A stretch of DNA of 64,000 nt. It comes from Bathymodiolus brooksi (lineage: Eukaryota; Mollusca; Bivalvia; Mytilida; Modiolidae). Both the position numbers and the translations under genes were made by a program. The DNA is taken from the NCBI GenBank assembly GCA_963680875.1, contig OY804576.1, positions 72,235,668 to 72,299,667 of the forward strand, given 5' to 3'. Positions 55,141-64,000 of this stretch are shown one piece after another (the stretch's first letter is position 1; each line of letters begins with the position of its first letter). Below the pieces are notes generated by a model that was not told the DNA's origin, did no database searches, and saw only the letters and a program-made list of their open reading frames with translations.

Positions 55141-56060
55141 TCTCTAAAGTGGCACTTCCACCTTAACAAATAAATAAAACAATTATTTCTGGAGCGCAAT
55201 TTTATACGTCTGCTCACAATAAATTGTACATGCAAAGAGACAGATATATCATATAAAATACAAAATGACATCGGAACGGAACCGTTTCCGGACTTATGAA
55301 ATAAAATACAAATACCATGTGAAGATAGATAACTCCAATATATATGTCCGAACTTCTAGACCATGCCATATCACTATATAATATGCCCCGGCTGACAAAA
55401 AACAAACCCCGTTTGTTTTGATGGTCTAGATGGACGGACGGAAAACATGACATATATGAACAAAATCAGTGCTTTTCAACGCACAAACCTGCATGTATTA
55501 GCAAAGTAGTTTCAAAATATGAAGTAAGCCTTATAAATAAGGGTAATAACAAAATAGGGATTTGTAGTCTATAGATGTAACCAGCAGAGTCCCAAACTCT
55601 TGAATAAAGGCTATGATATTAGCAATCGTCACATGAAGAAAAATATGCATCAGAAATGCTTAAAATTAGCCATGAAGTATAAAGGGAATGTTTCTGGTAT
55701 AAATACATCAAAATGGAGTGCAAAAATTTGCAAAATTACTTTCCCTGAGCATGGTGCAAACAGCTAATATTATTCAAAAATATCATTGTGCTACTACACA
55801 AATAATTTGTCATGAATGTTTAGGCTTTTTCTTTGAAATACATGAGTGAAACTGTGAATAATATTCAGTCACCTATCCGATCAAATAAATGTGGCCAACG
55901 TCTAACTGAATTTTGTACAATTCAAAATCTTGCAACTTGTTCACACGAATTCTAACATTCGCAAATATGCATAGTAATGTCAAGATAAACGAATTTGAAA
56001 ATGACAACAAAAAGTTATGAAAAATTGAAAACGTATCATGTATGTACATAATAATCATTG
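55141..56060. other. Spacer with one Penelope-end scrap
   Basis: Nothing coding is recognised. aataagggtaataacaaaat at 55537-55556 is half of the Penelope terminal hairpin. Confidence 0.45.
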
Positions 56061-56065
56061 AAAAT

Positions 56066-56292
56066 CGGAAATGCAATCATTTCCGCAAAGTGTGACTGTG
56101 TTATGATTGTTGTACTTCAGAATAGGAAATGCAATCATTTCCGTAAAACGTAGATCAGTGTCCTTTAGAATCATTTTCGTGAAATGTATATATCCTTTCA
56201 AATTCGGAAATGCAATCATTTCCGCCGTTAAAACTTAAGTTTGCTGTATAAATCATAATATGCTTGAGAAATCGGAAATGCAATCATTTCTG
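56066..56292. repeat. Cluster of four 20-bp hairpins
   Basis: CGGAAATGCAATCATTTCCG occurs at 56066-56085 and 56205-56224. It recurs with one change at 56124-56143 and 56273-56292, and a half-copy lies near 56170. Each is a perfect or near-perfect 8-bp stem with a CAAT loop. They lie just downstream (minus strand) of a decayed gypsy pol. Confidence 0.9.
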
Positions 56293-56379
56293 CAAAACAT
56301 TGTCTGTGTGATACATGTAAATAATCTTTGATCCACAGTAAGCATAGTAACTGTACAAATATTGCGTAAATCAGGTTAG

Positions 56380-58118
56380 TTATTCCACGCGTGGTGGTGG
56401 TTTATTTCGAACTGCCCTTTGTGCATAGGCATTTAACTGATCAAACGGAATCCAGATAAAGTTCTGTGCTGGTTCACCCTTAAATTGAACTTGATATTCA
56501 GTTTTACCGTTTCTGGTCCGTTGAGCTAAAACTCGCTTGATTTTGTAGTATGAATCAGACTCGGTTAAAGTTTGGCCATCGGAAGATGAACCCTCTGAGT
56601 TAAATGATGATCCACGAAACCGAACAGGACGTTTACGAATTCTGGTGGTACGTCGTAAATTTGGACGAACTGGTTGTGCAGGTGAACTACTAGTATGTTG
56701 ATCTGCCTGATTTGGTTTCGATGCTTCAGATTCCAAAGCATTGTCAGGGTTGGCAGTTTCTGATTCTATGGCATTTTCGATGTGTCCTCTCGCATGCCCC
56801 AAGGCAATGATGGATCATGCTTGGTGTAAAATTTTGCCTGATTTCAAGTAGTTTACACACTTCATTGGTGCAGTTTGAAATAAACTCGCTACCTTTGTCA
56901 GAAATAATAGTACTACACACTCCAAACTGACAAAACAAGTCAAACATAGCTTGTGATACTGTCATTGCATCATAATTCGGTAACGGTACATTGTATACAA
57001 ACTTACTAAACATGTCTATTGCGGAGAATATATGTAGTTGCGCTCTTTATGATATAGGCAATGGGACATAAAGGTCGATTTGCCACACTTGAAATGGCTC
57101 TGATGGAGTACTATACGAAATAATGCCAGATTTTGTGTGGGCCTGAGTCATTTTTCTCGTTTGGCAATCGTGGCATGACTGAACATATTCACTCACAATA
57201 TATGGTAGTTTGTCAAAATAGAAATTTTCACTCAGTAAATCTACTGTATTCTGGATACCTCCGCATCATCCCATAGGAGAGTCATGCAAAATTTCTAATA
57301 CAGGTTTAATAAGTATTTTAGGCAACACCAATTGATATTTGGGTTTATGGTCAAATGTTCGACTACATTTTGCATTTCTCCTATGATATAGTAAACTTTT
57401 GATCACGATATCATCCACAGAGCGTAAAATTAATCTTCGGGCTTCACGTTGTAACTTTGGCAAAGTTCCTTTCTCTAGACAGTCAATAAGTGGTTTCAGA
57501 ATAAGATCATAGTATTGTAAATATTTTATACTATCTGGACTGAAATCACATTGTTTTAATAAGCCAATGCCTTGTTTCAAATGTTCATCTTCGGTAATAT
57601 GATCAATTTTATCGTCGGTCTCATTTGAGCTTTCACCTAACGACATTTTGTGTACAGTGTTGACTAGTATATCACTTAGCTCCGACACGTTGGTGATTTT
57701 CAGCCACTCTTGTGTATATGAACTGTTGTCAATTCCAATTATATGGTCCGCGTGTTCTGTAAACACTTTATTTTATAAACTATTTAATGGTTCGGAAATG
57801 CTTTCATTTCCAAACGAAAGCTGCGTATCATGCAACACTGAATCAAGTACAGGCGTTGCACTAGTAATGCACTTTTCGTCCAGTGAATTCTCAAAATAGG
57901 CTAGAATACTAATTTTTTCCATCATGCGATAACGCTACATTTAAATCTGAAATCTGCAGACTGTCGATTTTCTCCTCCTGAATGAAAGCACTATTCAAAT
58001 GGCACATTTCGGTATTCGCTAAATGATATGTGGAAATGCTATCATTCCCAACGTAGACCCTAAATACTACAAATACAGTTACTCCAAGATATACCTGAAA
58101 CACTGCTGAAGTTAGCAT
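56380..58118 (-). pseudogene. Decayed gypsy-type pol: integrase with chromodomain
   Basis: On the minus strand, a pol linker (58118-57800) leads to LPKILIKPVLEILHDSPMG (57320-57266, the integrase zinc-region entry), then YVQSCHDCQTRKMTQ (about 57170). The core follows with QIDLYVPLP and SAIDMFSKFVYN, TIISDKGSEFISN and GACERTHRK (57080-56790). The last piece is a Ser/Pro-rich stretch and a chromodomain-like KIKRVLAQRTRNGKTEYQVQ then FKGEPAQNFIWIP (56530-56440), ending at 56380. Stops and shifts near 57790, 57265, 57050 and 56780 kill it. RT is not recognisable upstream. It is unrelated to the complete element at 25836-39463, which lacks a chromodomain. Confidence 0.82.
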
Positions 58119-58119
58119 T

Positions 58120-58669
58120 AAACATCAATCAATCAATCATACAAACACTGTTTACTGCTTTGTGTTTAATGACATGACTTTTACCTTTAACCCTGCGAAC
58201 ATCAACACAAATAAAGACTTTCCAGATGAATCATTTATATCAGTACAAATTTGAATAATAGAAGAAAAAAAACGGAAATCATATTCTATGTCAATCATAA
58301 TTGATTTTTATTATTTTTATTTATTATTCAAATGTTTTAAGAAAGAACTATAGTAAAAGTAAATTATAGCAAATATATAAATTGTAAGCAATATTTAGTT
58401 TTATGTGTATGTTTTGTAGATCGTTGATGGTCCTTTTGTACTTTTTCTTTTGGCCATTGTGTTGTCTTTTCTTCTTCTATATACGGATTCTGATTACCCC
58501 ATTTGTATCTTCAAACTCTTCTTAAATATGGTTGTGTTACCAACTTAAAAACAAAGATCAACTGATGAAAAGTATATGATCAAATATGTTGTTTCTAGTT
58601 ATATAATTAGCCTCTGTATGAATCTGCATTTCGAAATTGTGACTGTTGATGAGATATCCATGGAATAAA
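58120..58669. other. Spacer with (ATCA)n and Penelope-like scrap
   Basis: Bases 58110-58140 carry a (CAAT)n-type SINE tail (gcattaaacatcaatcaatc). Bases 58480-58530 match the Penelope 3' region word catttgtatcttcaaactct also found at 15963. Otherwise unremarkable. Confidence 0.45.
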
Positions 58670-59104
58670 CTAAAGGTAATCCCAGATGTCATAGTATCCG
58701 CTAGGCCTAAATGGAGGTCGTACACGTGGATCTGTGCTTCGAATGTAAAGGAAAGGTCCATGTATCCATGGGGAAATAACCTTCTCTTTATGTGATAAGT
58801 AGATACGATATATTGTTTCGAATCTATCATGTAATTTCTTTGGTTGAAATGAACTTGTGTATGAGGCATTCTGCTGATCATGTGTACTCTTTACCTTTGT
58901 TTCCCGTACACTTGTTGCCTTTTCTTTGATATGAGGAAGTTGATCTGTTGTTGGTCGCTTCTTTATATTTTTAACACCAACAACTGGTAAACGACATTTT
59001 CCTGTCTGTGGTATGACGTTCTCTCTCCTACCTTTTACTAAGTCCGTCTTCAAATTCAATTTTTTTTTAATCTGGTACCATCTACTGGTAAACAGCCATG
59101 ACAT
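58670..59104 (-). CDS. Unassigned 144-codon ORF
   Basis: Starts with ATG (MSWLFTSRWYQIKKKLNLKT), is basic and hydrophilic, and ends IHGPFLYIRSTDPRVRPPF then RPSGYYDIWDYL and TAG. The frame is also open for about 18 codons upstream of the ATG (ending LLGVITNRA), up to the edge of the duplicated block. Composition looks protein-like and differs from the AT-rich noise around it. No signal peptide, membrane helix or known domain was recognised. It lies on the same strand as, and upstream of, the decayed gypsy pol, so a gag or accessory remnant is possible. A host exon is also possible. Confidence 0.35.
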   Translation of the reverse strand: MSWLFTSRWYQIKKKLNLKTDLVKGRRENVIPQTGKCRLPVVGVKNIKKRPTTDQLPHIKEKATSVRETKVKSTHDQQNASYTSSFQPKKLHDRFETIYRIYLSHKEKVISPWIHGPFLYIRSTDPRVRPPFRPSGYYDIWDYL

Positions 59105-59363
59105 GGCTCTGTTGGTAATGACACCGAGTAAATCTTGTATTCTACTGCTAATTTCATCACCAAATCAATTCGGATCTATTTTTTCTTCTCTTTTTTGACT
59201 TCTCCTTCTCATTCAACCTCTTATTCTTCTTTGTATCTTTACTTTTATGTTTTGTCTCGTGGTTGTTTTTTCATGGTGTCCACATTTTAAAAGCTTTGTG
59301 TTGCTAATAGTTGCTGACGTCACGGAACTCGTATCTACGTCTGGAACCATTGCTCTTGTGCTT

Positions 59364-59396
<33 letters not shown>

Positions 59397-59524
59397 TTAC
59401 TTTATTTCAAGAGGGTAACACAGTTAGCAACAATAAACTAATCTCCCCTGTGGTCCTCAAAACAATAATAAGTAAATACAACAAATACAATTTCAAACAA
59501 TACATACATCTTCAAAACAAAACA

Positions 59525-59690
59525 TGCCCCTGATCGTGATCGTATGGTAGTTGGATGTATAACTACCTATGCAATCAGTGCATATCACCACTATCGTTGT
59601 GAGTTCGAACCCCGCTTCGACGAGGTGTACTCGATACAACATAATGTGATAAAATTTGTCAGTGACTCACGACAGGTTCATTAGTCAGTT
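59525..59690 (+). repeat. Partial tRNA-derived SINE, copy B
   Basis: Counterpart of 52058-52215, with gagttcgaaccccgcttcga as the B-box region. Confidence 0.72.
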
Positions 59691-59899
59691 CCTTGTCAAA
59701 ATGTTGATACCGAATCACAAAAAAAAGTATATTTAATGTTGAAATCTTTTGGACATTTTTCAAACTACATAGATTCAGTATTCTCTGATTCTAATTATAC
59801 TCTCCTTTCATACTTTACATAATCATGAAAATATACATTTTAGCCTCCTCCATCTGTGTTCTTTCAATCTTTTCCATTGTATGTGAAATTATCTAAATC

Positions 59900-60190
59900 C
59901 AATTCGCGTGAGGGTCCCGGGTGGCTCAATGAGGTCGGTCGTTGGATCTACCAACTCATACAAGCCTATCGCCAATACGGCGTGGGTTCGCTCCCAGCTT
60001 TGTTAATTACAAAAAGGTGCACTCGACTCGCAGCCGCAAGTGATAAAGTTTACCAGTTATTTGCTGATGTCGGTGGTTCTCTCCAGGTACTCCGGCTTCC
60101 TCCACCACTAAAACAGGTCGCCATAATATAGCTGAAATATTGTTGAAAGTGGCGTTAAAACACCAAAAATCAATCAATCAATTCGCGTGA
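59900..60190 (+). repeat. Complete tRNA-derived SINE with 12-bp target duplication
   Basis: The SINE body is 59912-60178, flanked by CAATTCGCGTGA at 59900-59911 and 60179-60190. It starts gggtcccgggtggctcaatg, has a B-box-like gtgggttcgctcccagc and the shared tail gttgaaagtggcgttaaaac, and ends in (CAAT)n. Copy A at 52433-52444 shows the unfilled target, confirming both ends. Confidence 0.93.
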
Positions 60191-61080
60191 TTTCTTTTTG
60201 CTTTTTTGTTCATTTAAAAATGTTTCACACATACCTAATATATGTGGTTTAAACTCATCTTTTATATTACAAATATTATGTTTGAATTCATCCAATTTTG
60301 GTAAGATATGTTGAATATTTTGACATGCTTTTTTTAAGAACTTTTGAATCTGTATAACCATAAATATTATTTTCATTTTGACTAAAAGTATCCGCATGGC
60401 CATGGCAATTCTTAAACACACTATGAGAACAGTCATTTTTATCAGTAAACCTAGAAGACTGGTTTTTACTTCTTATATTTGATTTTGATCTATTTAACCT
60501 GACCTCAGTGGAAGATTTACAATTTGCAACAAAATTAACAGAAATACAACTAATGCAATCGAAAGGGTAATTTTCACAATTTGAACGCAAAGTTTTGATT
60601 GAAGTCGCCTCTTCTTCACCGTTTTCCTAGTACCAATGCGGTGGATAATCATAATATTCCCAATGACGTTCTTGACTGAATTGATTTGAGTTCATCCAAC
60701 AACAAAGTCTAGCTTTGTGACCAAGACTGTGGTATTGATAACATTCGACTCTAGCATTATTTCGACATTGATTTTGTGACTGATTGTTCTCGCCACAGTT
60801 AAAGCATGGACGACGATGAAGACGACAAACAGGTACATTCCTGTTGCCTTTGATGCATCATTCATGTTGGTCATTGTTACGATTCAGGATTTCTACTTTG
60901 TCGTTTATATTGTTTAAAAGGAGTGAGGTTCCATTCTTGGTTTAGTGTACTCCATCTGAACAAAGTAGTCCGTTGACAATTTTGCTATTCTTCAGCAGAA
61001 AATTCTCTGAATGGCTAACAAAGTCTACGTTCTCTGGAAGACATATACTGTTAATCTTTTGTAGGCCATGAGTCTATTTA
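60170..61080 (-). pseudogene. LINE ORF1/endonuclease fragment, copy B
   Basis: Counterpart of 52424-53360. The zinc-knuckle part (60874-60640) is frameshifted after NVINTTVLVTK. The endonuclease start (NIQHILPKLDEFKHNICN, PHILGMCETF) is readable at 60290-60200. The SGNH end near 61030 is recognisable but broken. Confidence 0.7.
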
Positions 61081-62099
61081 TTTTCATTCCATTCAGTACC
61101 ACGGGTCGATATTAACTTTCTAACGTAGAACAATAGGAAATTATGAAGTTGATATATATATATTGTAGAGCAAACAATCGGAACACCTCTGATGGCTATG
61201 TTATCCAACTCCAAATCAACGTTAGCGCCCGTGTTTCAGTATTTGAGAGTAACAAGTAATTGATTGCTCCGAAAGTTAGGTGAAAAATAATACCCCCCCC
61301 CCCCCCAATCAAATTTGACATTTTAAAAAGAGATCGAAAATCAAAGAACTTAAAATTATTTGGTGTAACCTCTTTTTGGGTTAAAAATGAATGATGTATA
61401 TTAAATAAATTATTGAGGATCTCAAATCAAAGTTCAAAAAAGGCAATTGAACTTGAATGTGTGTATATGTGCAATCTGACAAAGGCAATTTAAGCATTGC
61501 ATGCTTCGCATAATTGTAGCTGATGATCGCTTCACCCCTTTTTTTTCAGAAGCAATAAGCTGCCTAATCAAAGTTGCTTTCAAACTCACTGATTACTGTT
61601 CAAGTCGGACTGAAAATTTAAAATGCACTATTAAAGTCGGCAGAGTTTTAATGATTTCTAGAAATAAATAATTACGCGCCTGTTCCGTATTTCATCCATC
61701 GAATATTGTGCAAATTTTGTCTTTGCGCAAACATTCAATGGTATAACAAATTTCTATAGTAGGTCTATATAGCTATATAACAAATATTAACGCGCTGTGC
61801 AAAATTTCTAAAATGTAAAATTCCATAAATCCATGGACCGAAAAAAAATAGAGTCGGAAGCACATATCATAAATACTTTCGTACTTGTATTATTACAAGA
61901 ACACGGTAGGTTAGGTGACCTGCGATACAATATTTTGTACTGGTGATATGGTACTGGTGGGTCCTGATTCTGTACTGGTGGGCGTCCTTACAATAATGAA
62001 ATATTGTTTTAGGTAAACCTATGAACATAAGTAATTTTCATAACGATGTGAACTATGTTTCATTCCAAATGAGAGATAGACTTTATAAGAAAATAAAAA

Positions 62100-63147
62100 A
62101 AAATGGAAATCTTGACACCAAACAAAAATTCAGGAAAATAAAACACCATATCCAAAAATGATTAAGACATAGCTATTGGCAATATATCCAGGACATTGTC
62201 ACACCCAAGGAAACTGAAGGAACATTTAATTCTATTAAAAAGTTTTGGACCTATATTAAACACAAAATAACTGATCATCAAGGAATCTCATTAAAACAAG
62301 ATGGTAAATTAATCACTGACCCCATTCCCAAGGCAAATGTTATGAATGATCAGCTTAAATTTGTATTTTCAAATGCTGAAAAAATAACCGAAAGTGAATT
62401 TAAATCTAACTGTAAATTGTCTATAAAATCAAATTATCAAACTATGCCTGATATCACCGTCACCTGTGAAGGCATAGCTAAACTCCTAAATTTAAATCCA
62501 AACAAAGCAGCCGGCCCAGATGATTTTTGTAACACCCAGGGTACTTAAGGAACTTGATACCGAAATAGTTCCTATTTTAACTTTAATTTTTCAAATATCT
62601 CTTGAATCAGGTGTTGTCCCCTCAGACTGGAAAACTGCCCATGTTGCTCCTGTTTACAAGAAAGATCCAAAGTATAATCCAGAAAATTACAGACCTATTT
62701 CCTTAACTTGTATGTGTTGTAAACTGTTAGAACTTATTGTAGTCAGTAACGTCATGCCACATGCTGATAAATATAACATACTATACCCCTTCCAACATGG
62801 CTTTCGCAAATTTAGATCTTGCGAAACTCAACTTATAGGGTTCATCGACGACATGACTCGAAATTTGGATGATGGTAAACAAATTGATGTCCGCATTATG
62901 GAATTCTCCAAAGCGTTCGATAAAGTCAGCCACAACTTCTTAACACACAAGCTTAAACATTATGGCATAAGAGGCAAGGTAAACAACTGGATAGAAAGTT
63001 TCCTCTCGGGTCGAACTCAGGCAGTCATTGTTGAGGGTGTCAAATCTACATACCCCCCCCTGTCGATTCTGGAGGGCCCCAGGTTTCAGTCCTGGGACCA
63101 AGTATGTTTATGTATTATATAAACGACACCCCCACTGGACTAGACTC
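62100..63147 (+). mobile_element. LINE RT domain (CR1/Jockey-type), cut at 3' side
   Basis: The pre-RT linker (YIQDIVTPKETEGTFNSIKK) is followed by LNLNPNKAAGPDDF and, after a frameshift near 62520, LESGVVPSDWKTAHVAPVYK, YNPENYRPISLTCMCCKLLE, MEFSKAFDKVSHNFLTHKL and YGIRGKVNNWIESFLSGRTQ. A second shift near 63060 lies before GPSMFMYYINDTPTGLDST. The catalytic FADD block should come next but is replaced by a (TAA)n run and an inverted LINE tail. Confidence 0.85.
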
Positions 63148-63150
63148 CAC

Positions 63151-63207
<57 letters not shown>

Positions 63208-63208
63208 T
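63148..63208 (+). repeat. (TAA)n microsatellite, LINE tail
   Basis: About 19 uninterrupted AAT units. On the minus strand it directly follows gttaaatcaataaaa, so it is best read as the 3' tail of the minus-strand LINE at 63209-63570. Confidence 0.9.
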
Positions 63209-63575
63209 TTATTGATTTAACATTGAACAATCATCAAAAGACAAAACAGAACTAAGCTAAATACATACAATACATGTACAAAGAAGATGCTATCACAGTT
63301 GAGTGTATGAATTATCTCCCATTGAAGATTACAATATTTATAAGGATTATCTCCCATTGTACACAACAGTGTCACTCAATGTATATAAAAATATTTAAAT
63401 AATTCTGTATATACTGTAATAATAATTTTGCATACTAATTAGGTTTTAACTTCCCTTTCAGATCTTGATTGATAGAATACAATTTATTCACACCTAAAAT
63501 ACATATTTTATATATATCAAGATCATTACTACTCAATATGAAGTTAAATTTTTGGAACTCATCCATATCATTAAT
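63209..63575 (-). mobile_element. LINE 3' end inserted in another LINE
   Basis: The minus strand from about 63570 encodes DEFQKFNFILSSNDLDIYKI then CILGVNKLYSINQDLKGKLK and a stop, a LINE C-terminal tail, followed by about 200 bp of 3' sequence, an AATAAA and the (ATT)n tail. It interrupts the plus-strand LINE just before its catalytic block. Confidence 0.7.
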
Positions 63576-63576
63576 T

Positions 63577-64000
63577 AAGGGTAATAACAAAATTACCGAA
63601 CTCCGAACAATCTTACAAAGGGAAAGTCAAAACTCATAATTATATAAACAGAAAAAATCAGTCAACAACCGGAAAACTGTGAACACCGTAATGACCCTGA
63701 CTTGGTACAGGCATTTCTAAAGAAATGGTGGGTTGAATCAGATTTTAAAGCGCCAAACCTCCCGCTCTCATTACGGTTCAAAGGCTCCGGCTGTCACTAT
63801 AACAGTATTTAAATACAGGAACAAAATAGTTAAAATAGTTGTCAAAACAGTACCATATTCAGTGAATGTAAATGTCAAAAACACTTTCACGTCACACATT
63901 GATAACAAAAATATTTTTGACATTTTTCTTAACTTCTTTAACGTTATACATTTTCATTATATGAAAATGCATCGCTTATAATCGTATCTGCAGAGACGGA
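63577..64000 (-). mobile_element. Penelope-like element 3' end, cut by window edge
   Basis: Begins with the terminal hairpin (63580-63597) and continues with the same 3' region as 53419-53800 and, inverted, 2800-3200. It runs out of the window in the RT C-terminal coding part (cgtatctgcagagacgga). Confidence 0.85.

Larger units (their letters stand above)
59128..62290. repeat. Duplicated block, copy B
   Basis: Counterpart of 51668-55140, about 85-95 percent alike by eye. It contains the SINE at 59912-60178 that copy A lacks, and lacks the Penelope segment that copy A has. Its plus-strand LINE continues to 63147. Confidence 0.85.

Noticed and set aside
56066..56292. CRISPR-like array (short repeats with spacers)
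   Set aside because: Repeats are hairpins at uneven spacing in an animal genome beside a retrotransposon remnant; no cas genes.

Overview
This is animal nuclear DNA, most likely from a bivalve mollusc. The evidence is AT-rich sequence, introns with GT/AG borders, tRNA-derived SINEs with the common molluscan 3' tail (ending ...gttgaaagtggcgttaaacacc), Penelope-like elements, several LINE families and an EGF-domain gene of the kind expanded in bivalves. The style of the SINE and Penelope 3' regions recalls mytilid mussels, but that is an inference from memory. No bacterial operon, CRISPR array, rRNA gene or intact tRNA gene is visible.

Most of the window is transposable elements. Positions 1-13430 hold a GIY-YIG endonuclease fragment of a Penelope-like element, a nearly complete but decayed minus-strand LINE (330-6784) whose ORF1 carries an SGNH-esterase-like domain and whose body is split by a Penelope fragment (about 2655-3200), and three further LINE fragments. 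A 40-bp minisatellite (14165-14734) precedes a degenerate Penelope reverse transcriptase (14745-16060).

From 16371 to 24597 a host gene can be pieced together on the minus strand. Six small exons with matching splice phases encode part of a small type I membrane protein: a Cys-rich/EGF-like module, two Thr-rich linkers and a transmembrane helix. A terminal-exon type that would fit its open end occurs twice elsewhere (24983-25049 and 44070-44136), which suggests a tandem cluster of paralogues. The introns are full of repeats.

The central feature is a complete, apparently very young Ty3/gypsy-type LTR retrotransposon (25836-39463, minus strand). It has 2390-bp LTRs that look identical, a 4-bp target duplication (GTAT), gag, protease, an RT/RNase H/integrase ORF and an extra 326-residue ORF after pol. 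That extra ORF has two zinc-finger-like motifs and a basic tail, and its ATG sits 2 nt downstream of a good splice acceptor. Gag ends on a textbook -1 slippery heptamer followed at once by its stop codon.

Downstream come a 5'-truncated LINE (41650-44053), a Tc1/mariner-like transposon with 22-bp terminal inverted repeats (44204-45697) whose related empty site is also present in the window, a psq-type helix-turn-helix fragment, SINEs, and a pair of duplicated blocks (about 51668-55140 and 59128-62290) that differ by a SINE and a Penelope insertion. Between them lie a decayed gypsy integrase/chromodomain remnant with clustered 20-bp hairpins and one unassigned 144-codon ORF. The window ends in nested LINEs and a Penelope 3' end.
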